The notes: a model not told the origin generated them from the sequence alone. A DNA stretch of 64,000 nucleotides from Schistosoma haematobium (GCF_000699445.3 NC_067201.1:20005001-20069000), one strand, 5' to 3'. Positions 10,590 to 22,941 are shown, counted from the first letter of the stretch. Numbers and translations are program-made.

Positions 10590-11245
10590 CATCCGGAATA
10601 TCATTGTGTATAGGATTGTGAAGACTATTAAGTAGTAGATTGATATGATGAATGGGATCAATGTTAGAACTATTGAAAATTTCGAAGTACTGGACGACCA
10701 TTTCGTTGTAGTATGGAACTCCTAAGCAGTGCGCAATCACGATCCTGTCCCTTTTGATTAAAATTGACGAGATATTGGTCTTGCGCGCAAATGCTTAACC
10801 TCTAGATCACAGAGCTCACATCCAACACTCTTAATGTCTTACTTCAACCAGTGAATCATATTGCGCCACAGTCCACCATTGTCTTCAGTAAGTTACTATC
10901 TCACAACAGACCCGGTTGAACTCCACTGGTCACTGCCTCCCACTACAACTCCAGAAAATACCTCTTGAAGATAGTTACTAGTGAGCATATGATGATTATT
11001 ATCAGAAGGGATGTTTGTGGATATTATGGTAATTTAATAGTTTAAGTCATGAATCAATAGAAGCACTGGACGACAGTTTCGTCCTATTTTGAGACTCCTC
11101 AACGGTGCGCATCCACAATTCCACCCTGAGGGATTCGAATCCAGGACCTGTCGGTCTCACGCGTGAACACTTAAACTCTAAACCACTGAACTTGCCAGAA
11201 TCAAACGGCGTTAATGTCTAACTTCAACCAATTCACAAAATACAG
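10590..11245 (-). repeat. Family B ribozyme SINE, tandem dimer
   Basis: Two units about 376 bp apart (GGACGAC at 10692 and 11068). Hammerhead relics on - read CTTAGGA (G5 to U) in the left unit and TTGAGGA (C3 to U) in the right. The right end is truncated inside a unit. Confidence 0.8.
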
Positions 11246-11339
11246 CCACATGTCAAATTTCAAATAAATTGAACATTGGTTAGACTGTTATAAATAAATT
11301 AATCAATATAGTTGTGAATATCTCATTCAGTAGAAGAAT

Positions 11340-11400
11340 TAAATTATCTGACATTTCGTCACTCAATGTAAGCCACTTCTTCAAAGAACAAATGGTCTAT
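11340..11400 (-). repeat. Repeat M (GAAGAAGTGG...GACGAAA motif), copy 1
   Basis: Reverse complement closely matches 18058-18125. Possibly the end of a retroelement; not assigned. Confidence 0.45.
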
Positions 11401-11719
11401 TAGTTCTTCACTGTAGAGTTTGAATTTTCAAAAAAAAGAAACACAGAACACAAGAAAAACTGAATAAATAACATACCTTCTTCATGATGGACTGAAATAT
11501 AATTAGATTGATGCATTCATAACATGAACTGAATGGTACTAATATTAATTAAAAGCTTATTTCCAATTTATCCGTATTCACATAGTTAGATCATTGCAAA
11601 AATTTTAAATATCGAAGTTACGCTGTTCACATTAAATCGTATTCTTCATATGAAAAACATTCAATGGAACTATTCAGTATCAACAGTGCTCATCATTAAT
11701 GGACTAGCTAATAAACTCG

Positions 11720-12115
11720 TTTAACTCCACCTGGGGTCTCTCTGGGACCACTGTCGGTTTCAAGCCCGGATAAGGGAGGAGGGCTAAACATGGGGTTAGC
11801 GACCCAATCCTGTAGAAAATTAACTCGCTAAATGAACGCTAACCGAAGTTAAAAGGTCTTTATTTTGAAGAGTTACGATGTCTTATTGGTGAAAGCCGAG
11901 TTCCTTTGGAAGTGACGAGGCTGATGCCCTTTCTGGCAACCAGAGCAACAATTGGTTTAGGTACAAGGAATACTCTTATAATGTGGAAGACCGGGAGAGT
12001 CATCCAAGTTGCTGTAGAGATAAAAAGATACAACCTGGAGATGTTTGAAATCAATGAAACACATTGGACAGATATGGACAACAAAGACTAGCTTCAGGGG
12101 AGCTGGTGTAAGTAA
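11720..12115 (+). mobile_element. RTE-like (SR2-type) element, 5' end fragment
   Basis: Matches the 5' end of the 38.7-41.9 kb element (GGGGTTAGCGACCC, TTAACTCGCTAAA) and codes the start of the endonuclease (NTLIMWKTGR, INETHWTD). Confidence 0.8.
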
Positions 12116-12255
12116 AAAACTCATTTCATGTTTTCATTCTTATTACTTAACATGCAAATAGTTTCATCATGACTCCAATTCATGTAGGATCATGTAGGAT
12201 CTAAACCTTCTTTGTTTCTATGAATTGGTTGATTCGTAATAGCTTGAGTAGTGTT

Positions 12256-12720
12256 TTTTAGTCAAGACAGTTCTACTACATAGGGTAGAAACCTGGAGAA
12301 CTACGAAAGCTATCATCCAGATGATACAGATGTTTATTAACAGTTGTCTACGCAAAATACTCCGAATCCGTTGGCCGGACACTATTAGCAACAACCTACT
12401 GTGAGAGAGAACAAACAAGATTTCAGCGGAGGAAGAAATAAGGAAGAAGTGCTGGAGGTGGATAGGACATACATTAAGGAAAGCACTCAACTGAATCACA
12501 AAGCAAGCTCCTACTTACAATCCTCAAGGTCAAAGGAGAAGAGGAAGACCAAAGGACATATTACACCGAGAAATGGAGACAAACATGAGAAGAATGAACA
12601 AAAGTTGGGTAGAACTAGAAAAGAAGGCCCAGGATAGAGTGAGTTAGAGAATGCTGGTTGGTGGCCTATTCTCCGTTGGGGGTAACAGACATACGTAAAT
12701 AAATAAATAACATTCACTTC
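12256..12720 (+). mobile_element. RTE-like (SR2-type) element, 3' end fragment
   Basis: Codes the end of the reverse transcriptase ORF with stops and frameshifts ([16 protein letters not shown]) and ends in AAATAAATAAAT. With 11720-12115 it is probably one insertion that lost its middle. Confidence 0.8.
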
Positions 12721-12865
12721 CAAGAAATACTTGTGTACAAGAAAAAATTTGTGAAAAGATATAAAAAGACAAAGAATAAAGTTTGGTTTGATATTTTGTG
12801 TTAATTTTATCACTTACCTGGTGTAGAATTTTTTACAGCTTGAGATTAGTTAAACAAATATGATG

Positions 12866-13100
12866 AATAAATTCACTTGGTATTATTTACTTGAATCTTT
12901 CCATTGATGTTTAGCATTGCGATTGATCAGTCTCTCTCTCCCTTGTTAGCATATGTGCATCCTGTGCGTATTACCTCGATATAGTCTTAATTCGCATTCA
13001 TTATAAACGAAGATGGATAGTGGCTAGCGATGGAATCCTGCTTGAGACATATTTCGTCCTATCTGGGATTAATCAGCTTGATATACCTGCATCTCAGACT
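12866..13100 (-). repeat. Family A ribozyme SINE, truncated
   Basis: Tail and hammerhead relic on - (core CTGATTA, G8 lost); the head is missing. Confidence 0.75.
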
Positions 13101-13494
13101 TGATGAATTTTTAAATCAGTGACGAAAAAAGCTCTTACACTTTCTCAGTACATAACTGTATTTCATCGCACGGTTAATTCGTAGAATAAACCTGATACAA
13201 TCACCATGACAAGTCATATTCCAGAAATAGAAGGATATTTCTGATCTATAAAGTACTTTGTACTAGTTGATCGTATAAATTTCTATATTGGACATGATCT
13301 AATCTTTCTCTGTATCTATAATCCACACCAATTACAAATATATAGTTTCAATGGACTATTCAATTGTTGCGTTTTGTAAAATCATCTAAAATCCAATAGA
13401 CAGCTCAGCTTTATCTTAATTCATAACAAATATCAAATACTTTTCTGATTTTGAAATGATGGAGAAGATCTGTAGCTCAACTGGATGATATCGA

Positions 13495-13810
13495 TAGAGT
13501 TTTCTTCTCTGAGCTGGATGGTTTGGTCGTGACGTTTTCATCGTCCTTCTGAACGACATCATCAGCACAGAAACAAAAATCAAACCAATGGGAGATACAA
13601 CCAAAACAAACAAGTAAACAATGACAGGTTTAAGGTCAGCATGAACCAATCAACATCGAGGTCCACAGGAAAAACTGTGAACCACATGTGGAGAAATTTG
13701 AACACTTCACTTCTACCTGAAGTTTGTGCTGATGATTTTGTTCAGAAGAATGATGAAAGCTCCATGACCAAACCATCCAGCTCAGAGAAGAAAACTCCAG
13801 CAAAACTTTC
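13495..13810. repeat. Repeat K, inverted pair
   Basis: About 80 bp at 13495-13575 are the reverse complement of 13715-13802 (CTGAGCTGGATGGTTTGGTC against its complement), separated by about 140 bp. A direct copy lies at 10256-10368. Confidence 0.65.
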
Positions 13811-13854
13811 TTAAATGATATTCGTTTCATTTTTAAAGTAATATTGAATTTAAA

Positions 13855-13970
13855 TAGTTGACATCTGTTGAAGCTAGATCATTATGGAAAACTTGGAAGC
13901 ACTGGACGGCTGTTTCGTCCTATTGTGGAACTCCTCAACACTGCGCATCCACGATCCCTCAGACCCCCTT
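13855..13970 (-). repeat. Family B SINE, 3' half
   Basis: Ribozyme relic on - reads TTGAGGA (C3 to U) with GACGAAA intact; the tRNA-like head is absent. Confidence 0.75.
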
Positions 13971-14587
13971 CTGTTGAATTGTGTGATATAAATAAACTAT
14001 TCATTTGCATTTAAGATAATCTAGCTCATATGTAACTATTTTCCTTTCAAATCTCACAGATTTCTAACTTCCACATAAAGATGATTCATCAAGGCACGAA
14101 GTTCAAAAAGGCAACATGACACCGTATGATAATGATTAACTTACTGACAGGATGTGGTTTTGTAGCTGAAATTCAAATAATCACAATTTAAGGAAGAATC
14201 ATAATGATACAGATTAAATTATGAATACAATAACTGGGCCCATAGCGTATCTATCATGGTATAAAGGAATCAGTACTAGTAATCTAACAGTAGTTATTTT
14301 CAGGAAAATAGACCTCATCACTTCCTGTTGAACGTAATCGTTATCACTTCGTTGAATGATAACATACCACATTTTAATTGTATAGATATGTATATAAGTT
14401 TTTCAGAACATTGAAAATTTATATTCAACCTGAAAGTATACAATAGATTGTACTAATTTGTAAAGTTGATTACATCATTTAAGTGTTTAGTATAGGATCC
14501 TTCTATTGAACTGATGAATAGTTCTTACATAAGTCTATCATGAAAACTAAATGATTCACATGTTATTATGTATTCCTTATTTACTAT
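13971..14587. other. AT-rich spacer, no feature seen
   Basis: No ORF or repeat recognised. Confidence 0.5.
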
Positions 14588-14640
14588 TTACTTACGCCTG
14601 TTACTCTTTGTGAAGGAGCATAGGCCGCCCACCAGTACAT
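14588..14640 (-). mobile_element. 3' tip of RTE-like element
   Basis: TTACTTACGCCTGTTACTC and GGAGCATAGGCCGCCCACCA match the other 3' tips. Confidence 0.65.
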
Positions 14641-14717
14641 CATATATTCCATTCAAATGTAATTTTAATAAGTCAAATAGAAGTTTGTGTTATACATATT
14701 TCAACATTTATTTATTA

Positions 14718-14940
14718 TTCGTGGATTAATTGAAGTTAGACATTAACACCATTGTATGTTGACAAGTACAGTGATTTAGAGGTTAAGAGTTCACGCGTGA
14801 GACTGATAGGTCCTAGGTTTGAATCTAGCGAGGCGGAATCAAGGATGCGCACTGTTGAGGAGTCGCATAATAGGATAAAACGGTCGGTTCAGTGCTTCCA
14901 GGTTTTCCATAGTGGTCTAGATTCAATTGTAACCGGGCAT
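14718..14940 (+). repeat. Family B SINE
   Basis: Head TTAGAGGTTAAGAG, B-box-like GGTTTGAATC, hammerhead relic at about 14845-14905 (TTGAGGA, ATAAAA), so two core changes. Confidence 0.8.
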
Positions 14941-15049
14941 ATAATTGTCAAATGCATCAGTTCAATTCTGTTAGTTAACTCGTGCTTGGCTGTATGATTA
15001 ATACGAATGTCTCATACGTGAATCGTTTCAATATTCCTTTGTTTGGTTT

Positions 15050-15386
<337 letters not shown>

Positions 15387-16082
15387 CTGTTTATTTATTA
15401 ATGATATTCCATTACTGTTTTGATGTATAAATAATTGAGATATGCCGACGAATAGACACTCTAGAAAGTTTGTATTCATAACAATACAATACAGATCAGA
15501 CCAGTTTCATACAGTCCAAGCTGGACTTTACTAAAATACACTTGCTGAATATTCTACTATCAGTGTTATTTCTATTCTAATACACCCAACTAGTGATTCT
15601 ACGTGTCAGTGTCAAAATGAGTAACAGTCCATCTGCAAACAAGTCTAAATCTGATGTTAATCCAATACTATTTTCATTCCAGTTCATCCAGTAGTGTCCG
15701 TTCAATCAAATTTACATTCATTGTTTCTCAATCACATTGAAGAACATTAGTATTCTAGTTCTTATTGAATACATTTGTCTTCTATCATCGATCATAAACA
15801 CAACGAATATAACAGTGATATCAAAATACTAGTCAAAAGTAATATGTTTATCAGTTTCTGAGTGACATCGGTCTCCTTTGTACTTTAATATATAACAAAG
15901 GTTGTTGTTGTTGTTGTTATAGTAAGTGGAAAATTCATGTGTAGACTCACTTGGAACTTTATTAGCTGAAATCAATACATCGGTAACAATTAGTCACTAA
16001 ATATGAAAGACATTTTATATGCAACTTTATTTTCCCTTATGAACATCATACGAGACAAATTGATACTTTGAATGCAACTAAT
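15387..16082. other. AT-rich spacer, short GTT run
   Basis: Only a five-unit GTT repeat near 15903-15917 is noticeable. Confidence 0.5.
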
Positions 16083-16430
16083 TTATCAATTTAAATTCAC
16101 TTAGTGTTGTTTACTTGAATCTTTTCATTGTTAGTTAAGATTGTAACTGATCAGTCTATTATTGACATATGTGCATACTGTGTGTGTTACCACGATATTG
16201 CCTTAATTCACGAGCATTATAAGCAAAGAGGGGACAGTGGCTAGCAGTGGAATCCACTTTCACGAGTGTTTTGTTCTATTTGGTACTTGTCAGCTGGATG
16301 TACCTGTATCCCAGATTTGATGTTCACTGCGGAACTCAAACCCAGTATCGTCCGCTTCAAACGTCATCGCGTTATACACTTAGCTATTGAGTCCTTATAG
16401 CCAGTTGCTTATGCAATGAAGTGAGGTTTA
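16083..16430 (-). repeat. Family A ribozyme SINE, nearly full unit
   Basis: Tail, hammerhead relic (core CTGACAA, GAAA changed) and tRNA-like head ending at AGCCAGTTGC. Confidence 0.75.
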
Positions 16431-17059
16431 CCGATTTGTTTCACATATTTGTGAATAAGGTTTTCAAATATAAACATACTACTGAAAATCCATCATTCTT
16501 CAACACATTGTATGGTTTAGTTATATTTATGATTATACTGATGTTGGATTCATCATTATGATTATAAATTAAGTTAATTATTATAAAACTATCATCAACT
16601 TAAAGTACTTACCATTTATTCCAATTAAGCATATGAATATGCAAACAAACCCAGCTATCATTGTATTCATTATATTATCAATGTATATAATGGATTGCTT
16701 ATCAAATGTCTTAATGAAATGTTCATAATTTATAGGAATATTCCATAGTTTATTTAAACAGTTTCTTATTTACATTAGATTGATTTAAAAGGAAATGGCG
16801 TTTTTCTTTACTTGTTTTTTTGGTTTTTTAATGGCTCAAAAGTAAACAAGATCAAATTTCAATGAAAACATTAATATAGAACAATAAAAGAGTAAGGGGT
16901 AGGGGCAAGAGGAGGAGGGGGAGGACAAGTACAAAAAGTTTACTTTTCGTGATTGAATAATCATATGTATTTATTTGTTTTTCATCTATTTATGGAAGAG
17001 GATACAATTTCTTAGTTTGATCATTTATAAATAATTATATTCTGAAGGGGGGGGGTTGT
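16431..17059. other. AT-rich spacer with a G-run
   Basis: A 9-G run near 17047 and a purine-rich stretch at 16890-16930; no gene recognised. Confidence 0.5.
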
Positions 17060-17546
17060 AGATATTATTAGTAATGTTTAGTAGTTGAGAGTCAACCGAA
17101 GATAGATTGTTATGGAAAACCTGGAAGCAGTGTATGTCCGTTTCGTCCTAGTATGGGAATCCTCCTTGGCAGTTCACATCCATAATCCCGCCTAGTGGAT
17201 TCGAACCCACGACCTATCGGTCTCGCGTGCGAACGCTCCAATTCTAGACCACTGAACTTGAGGGGAGTCCAATGGTGATAATGTCTAACTTCAACTAATC
17301 CAAGAAATTGAGGGACACATCTACCATTGTCACCAGTAAGTAACTATCTCACAATTGACCCGGTTGGACTCTACTAGTCATTGCTTCTCACTGGAACTCC
17401 AGGAGATATCTCTTGGAGACCGTCACTAGTGAGCACATGATGAGTTTTATCAGAGTGAGGGTTTGTGAAGATTTTAATAATTTATTAGTTGAATTCATGA
17501 GTCAATTAAAGCTTGACCATTATGGAAAACTTAGAAGCACTGAACT
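17060..17546 (-). repeat. Family B SINE, tandem dimer ending at the cleavage site
   Basis: Units about 410 bp apart (GAAGCA at 17124 and 17534). The left one carries the non-ribozyme variant of the core; homology on the right stops at AGAAGCACTG, the predicted cleavage position. Confidence 0.75.
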
Positions 17547-17549
17547 GAC

Positions 17550-17795
17550 GGGCAGTGGCTCCATTTCGTGGATTGGTTGAAGTTAGACATTAACACCATT
17601 GGATGCCGCCAAGTTCAATGGTCTAGTGTTTAAGTGCTCGCGCGCGAGATTGATAGGTACTGGGTTCAAATCCCGCGAGGCGCGATCGTAGATGCACACT
17701 GCCAAGGAGGATTCGCACAATAGAACGAAGCGGCCTCCCAGTGCTTCCAAGTTTTCCATGATGGTCTAGCTTCAATTGACTTATGAATTCAACCA
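17550..17795 (+). repeat. Family B SINE, + copy abutting the inverted dimer
   Basis: Full head with A-box GGTCTAGTGTTTAAG and B-box GGTTCAAATCCC; the ribozyme core is replaced by the CCAAGGAGGA variant. Confidence 0.8.
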
Positions 17796-18394
17796 TAAAA
17801 TGATTATTCAATCCTAACTGAATATTTCTGTTCTTAACAGTACATCAGTACATTTTATGAATGATACATCTTTTAATTTGTTACTAGAGTATAAACTCGA
17901 ATCCAATATCTTCAGTTAGGTAAAAAATACTTGATAGATTTTACAATAATATTAAACCATTATCATATTGTGAACAAATGAAATATCGAATAAATAGTCA
18001 TCTGGTCACTTTTGTACTATTTAAACCTTTTTTAATTTAATATTCAGTTATTTATTTACCCTGAAGAAGTGGTTTACATTAAGTGACGAAACGTCAAAGT
18101 ACAATTATTTTTCTACTCATTAGGATGTAACGATAAAACAAAATATATTTATTATCATTCTCCTGGTATATTTATTTAGTTACTAAGCTTATAAATGGTC
18201 ATGACGAGTTATTCTATAAGTTTCTTTATTTGTTTATCACTAAAGAAAATTGTTACGTAATTGAAGTGAAAACAATCTCCTTGTTATATATATACATATA
18301 ATAGATCAATACTTTTTCTGGTGTTTGTATGAACTAAGGATTCTTTTATACTTGTTGGATGCTTGATTTCAAATTCCAAATACAGTATATTCGT
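17796..18394. repeat. AT-rich spacer with repeat M copy 2
   Basis: 18058-18125 matches 11340-11400 in inverted orientation (GTGACGAAACGTC). Nothing else recognised. Confidence 0.45.
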
Positions 18395-18700
18395 TCGTGC
18401 CTATCTAGTACTGTGGTGTGTGCTACTTATATTGACATAAGTAGTATATGATGTTAGTTGTGAACAGAAAGTCTGGCAGCAAAGAGACAAGAGGATCGAA
18501 CAGTGAAGAATGGAAACAGAATGCAATTTGTATGAAAATGCAAGAACAATGAAGTCTGAGTCATTATGAGACGATTGATGAACATTTTGCAAATTAAACA
18601 TTCACTTTATGATCGTTAGATTTTATTAACAAGTCCTGTAGATTTGTGCTAAATACATTCGATTTTTCCCCATCCTGGTGTTCTGTTCACCACGGTACTT
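18395..18700 (+). repeat. Hairpin element H, copy 1
   Basis: About 300 bp shared with 30618-30904 (inverted) and 46763-47045. Near one end is a hairpin: CTACTTAT, 6-base loop, ATAAGTAG. No coding capacity; class unknown. Confidence 0.7.
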
Positions 18701-19297
18701 CTTGTTCCAATTGTGTTAATTCTGAGATTCTTAATTTGTACTATAATTCAAATATCCCTAATCATCACATAAACATGATTTAACTGTTTTTTTTTTTAAA
18801 TCGCATTTCATTCATACTTGCATGATACACAAATACCATTCTACATTGACTACAAATAAGTCGAAACAATGTATAAAATGTTGTTCATAGAAAGAAAAGA
18901 AAACAAGTGGATCGACAGTATTTTCTTACAAATGAGATTTGTTCTTATGTCGATTGGATCTTAGAGATGTTTCTTCCACTAATGTCTCCATTAGAACTTT
19001 ATTTCAGTAGAAATACAACCTGATTATGATATACTAATAAAAGTGAAACTTTCTGGATGACGTAACAGTAGTGTTGGCTACAAACCTTCTATTAAATATC
19101 CAGTTTTTACTATAAATCTCTAATGAAAATTTTCTTCCTTTAAATTGTTTAAAAGCATCACTTCGTTAAATAAGAAAACTGTACGATTTAGAAAACTATC
19201 TTAAATACAAATGGTATTTCACGAGATACTGGTATAGTGGAAAATTTAATTCAATTTAAGTGTAGTGCACTAGATTATCGTCAGAATTATTAGTAAA
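18701..19297. other. AT-rich spacer, no feature seen
   Basis: No ORF or repeat recognised. Confidence 0.5.
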
Positions 19298-19590
19298 GTA
19301 AATTCCCTTGGTGTTGTTTTACTTATGTCTTCCGATTGCTATTTATGACTGCAATTGATCAGTCTCATGTAGGCATATATGTATTCTGTGCGGATCGCCT
19401 CGATATAGCCCTAAGTCACGAGCTTTTTAAGCAAAGATGAATAGTGGCCAAAATTGAAATCCAGGACATGGATTTCGTCCTATCTGGAACTCGTTAGTTG
19501 GATGTACCTGCATCTCACAGTTGTTGTTCACTCCAGGACTCGAACCTATTAACGCGATGGCATTTAAAGTAAACGATACAGTCTCAAATA
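19298..19590 (-). repeat. Family A ribozyme SINE
   Basis: Tail, hammerhead relic on - (CTAACGA, G5 to A; stem I weakened) and part of the head. Confidence 0.75.
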
Positions 19591-19950
19591 CTGCGCGATT
19601 TCAACAAATGCATCACACCTAGTATGTTCGCTAGTGATGTTTCGCAACCAGTCAACAGAGGTTACATCAACTCTTCAACAACATCTGTCTACAATATGGC
19701 TCAGCAACAGAGATGTTACTACGAATGTGAGAGGTCACTGGCCGATGGACCTTTGACAAGAGCCTGTTTAGACAACTTTTCTCATTTTAGATTGCCCATC
19801 AGGTTCAAACAGTCCTTATCTCATGAACTGGCTTCATCTGTCGACTAAATTCTGTTAATCACCAGAACTTCAAACGCCGAAGTCAAAGAAAAACATTTAA
19901 CGGCACGGAATGACGTCACAGAAGTCTGACACGTTACCTTAGTATTCGTC

Positions 19951-20340
19951 ATGAGCGTAGACGCTCCTCAACTCCCCATAGCTTTTCAGAGAAGCTGTCT
20001 GTCTCTAGATCACGAGAGACAGATAACCCTGATTGTTGTTGGGATCATAATCAGTACAGAAAGTCCTCGAAATTTTAGAAGGCCCTGCAATTTTTCGAGC
20101 CCTAAACCGACCGACACGAAAAACGCTCCAAGAAACTTCCCAGCCAGCACACGTTAACAGTAGTTGTAGCCGATGAAACATAGCCGTCTGCTATGCATCA
20201 GTGACATGAGGACAAAAGTCCGCTACTTCGTAGACACTAGCGCAGAAGTAAGCGCTCTTATAGGTAATTCTAACGATCGACTTCACGAAGCAGTACTCAA
20301 ATTGTGAGCGACAAATGGGGAACCCATCGCGACTCACGGT
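19951..20340 (+). pseudogene. Gypsy gag C-terminus and protease remnant
   Basis: A gag-like RPCNFS stretch is followed, in another frame, by YFVDTSAEVSAL, a mutated form of the aspartic protease DTGA active site. Frameshifts and stops throughout. Confidence 0.65.
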
Positions 20341-20959
20341 GAGCAATATGTGTATCTCGACGTAGATTTGTAGTGGCACTGGGCCCTAATCACACAATCC
20401 TCAAAGCTAGACAGGAGACAACTGGGAAAATATACATTCAACATTTAAAGCGGAGAATAAGTCAACGATGAGGAAGGTTGGAGAGATGAATCCAATTTGA
20501 ATTGGTCGGATGGCACGGATCAGACTCGCAGGCGTGATCATTATTGAGTGTAGTTATATACCTTTTATTCATATTAAATATATTTTTCTATCTATAGCCC
20601 GTGTTCTTCACCATATCTTGATGATTGTCACGATGCGATGGGTTGGTGTAGATAATAATGTGACTTTCACGTAAGATCTTATAGATTAGACAATTACATC
20701 ATGGTAAATCTACAATTTTAAGACTACGTCTATTATCAGAGCGGTACTAATAACGAAGTAAACAATAATTTTATAGGTTTACGCAAATCCATACACTGGA
20801 TCTTATTTTTCATGCTAATTATTGGTATTGACATGCTACAACACCATAATTTACTCATCGACACTCTCAAACGGAGGTAAGCAGATGAAAATACTAAATT
20901 ATCTGTTGGTGTAACTTTTTTCCGATTGTGGACCATCCACTGTCACCGTAAGGCAAATA

Positions 20960-21690
20960 ATGATCGATCCGTACTATCAAAAACTACTCGATAAGTACCC
21001 TGAGATTTACCAAACGCAACCGGAATTGTCATGTGTAATCGGCAACGTTACATGTTACATCACGACCACAGGACCAACTGTATTTTCGAAAGTGTACCGA
21101 CTAGCTCCTGAAAAGCTTAAGTTGGCTAAAAATGAATCCGACCATATGATAGACTTCGGAATCATTTGCCTATCAAACAGTACACAGGCATCTCCCTTGC
21201 ACATGGTCCCTAAATAGGATAGAAACAACTGACGTCCAACTGGAGACTGTCGGCGATTGAATGCGAAAACCGTTCCTGATCGTTACCCGTTGCCCCACAT
21301 TCACGATTTCACAGCTACCTTGAAAAATACAACCGTCTTTTCGAAAATCGACTTGGTTAACGCATGTAAAAAAATACCTATGGCTGCTGGTGACATTCTC
21401 AAAACCAATATCACCACACCCTCCGGTCTCCACGTATATTGCGCATGCCCTTCAGTTAAGAAAATACTCCACAGACTTCCCAAATATTCATCGATGACCT
21501 TTATCGAAGTTTTGGCTTTGTACATGCGTATGTTGATGACTGCTTGATTGCAAGTCCAGGCAGAGATTCTCATCTCCAGCATCTTGACCTTGTCTTCGAA
21601 CGACTGCAAGAACACGGTATCACTGTGAATATTCAGAAATGTCAAACCGGAACCGACTTTCCAGATAATCAAGCCATCCGACCTCTGAAA
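20960..21690 (+). pseudogene. Gypsy reverse transcriptase remnant
   Basis: Fragments ASPLHMVPK, RYPLPHIHDF and FSKIDLVNA are typical Gypsy RT motifs. The YVDD catalytic box is still readable near 21530 but in a different frame. RNase H is not recognisable. Confidence 0.85.
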
Positions 21691-21867
21691 AGCAACAACC
21701 TTTGACATTCTTCTTGAGACGGTTGCTGGACATCGAATCGAAGTGTCGCACTTTCGGCAGGAACCTACTAGCTATCACAATTGGTTGATCACTGGGTGGT
21801 GATCAATGTCACGCTTGTCTAGTCCTTATTAGTGCAGATCGAAAGCTATCGATCATGTTGCAATGTG

Positions 21868-22030
21868 GAACTGGTAACGTCTCTGACTGTGAAGCTGGGT
21901 GACACGAGATCGAATCCGCCAGGGAGCATCAGTTCCCTCAAGATTACAGGTACACCTTGCTGACGAGTGCCAAGTAGCACGAAACCCGCGTCCAAGGTTT
22001 CCTGTTGACTACCTCCAACTACCATCTAAA
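21868..22030 (+). repeat. Family C ribozyme SINE, inserted between Gypsy RT and integrase
   Basis: tRNA-like head with B-box GATCGAATCC, then CAGGGAGCATCAGTTCCCTC and a complete hammerhead, ending TTTCCTGTTGACTACCTC. A second copy is at 63560-63725. Confidence 0.8.
21954..21998 (+). ncRNA. Hammerhead ribozyme, type I, core intact (family C)
   Basis: Stem I ACCTTG (21954-21959) pairs perfectly with CAAGGT (21993-21998). Core CTGACGA is 21960-21966. Stem II GTGC (21967-21970) pairs perfectly with GCAC (21977-21980). GAA is 21981-21983, stem III is short (21984-21991), cleavage triplet GUC ends at 21992. Every required core nucleotide is present. Confidence 0.85.
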
Positions 22031-22329
22031 TACCTACTAGCTGTTTATTAAGCTGTCCAGCAATTTCAATACTGTTGGAGTCCGAGAATTCACTCTTCTC
22101 ACCAAAAACTAAGCTCTTGCCTTCTGTTTAAGCTCATCTTCAGACAAATACTCACTTCATGAGCCTTTGACAACCAGACTATACTTTGCAGTCTACTTCA
22201 GATAAACAACTCATTTCCGATGCAAACAATGCAGTTACAGACGTTTTATTTTGCACTACCTTCTCAAACATTTTCCAATGAATCGACCTTCTCAAACTCG
22301 CTCAACTCCAAAAAGAAGACACTGGTCTT

Positions 22330-22941
22330 CAGCAAGAATTGTCTTCAACAACAAGTAAGGTAACCTTATTATGTGACACATCCACAAGTAAGAATCGTCC
22401 AATCGTGCCGAAACATTATCTGCACAACGTCTTCATCGCGTTGCACCAGCCTTCTCATCCAAGTGTTTATGCAACCATCAAGCTCATTGCAGAACGATTC
22501 TGTTGGCCTGTTATGAAAAACGATGTGAGGGGATGTACACGTTCCTGTGTAATCTGCTAAAACTCTGACGTAATTAGACACAACAAAGGCTTTTTAGGCT
22601 CATACAAAACTTCTGACCACGTGTATCTGAATTTGGTAGGACTTTTACCCTAACCAAATGGATACTTTTATTGCTCAACATGTGTAGACCTTTTCACTCG
22701 ATGACTAGGAGCAGTACCAATCATGAAAATTATTGCTGAAACAGTGGCCCACACATTCGGCAAACATTGGTTAGCAAACTTTGGCTGCCCTTCGACTATC
22801 ACTACAGACCATGGACACCACTTTATATCTGAACTTTTCTTTCATCTAACTACACTGTCAGGAGTCGCACGACTCCAAACGATCACCTACCACCCACAAG
22901 TAAAGGAGTTGGCAGAACGCTTTCACTTTTTGTGCCTCTAG
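22330..22941 (+). pseudogene. Gypsy integrase remnant, first part
   Basis: HHCC-type zinc segment (LHQPSHPSVYATIKLI, CTRSCVIC) and core pieces (FGCPSTITTDHGHHF, TYHPQ, AERFH). Internal stops, including one in the spacer between zinc domain and core. Confidence 0.85.

Noticed and set aside
18058..18125. CTGAAGAAGTGG ... GTGACGAAACGTC looks like another hammerhead
   Set aside because: CTGAAGA and GAAA are present, but the bases between them do not form a stem II, so it fails as a hammerhead. Could be a retroelement end.
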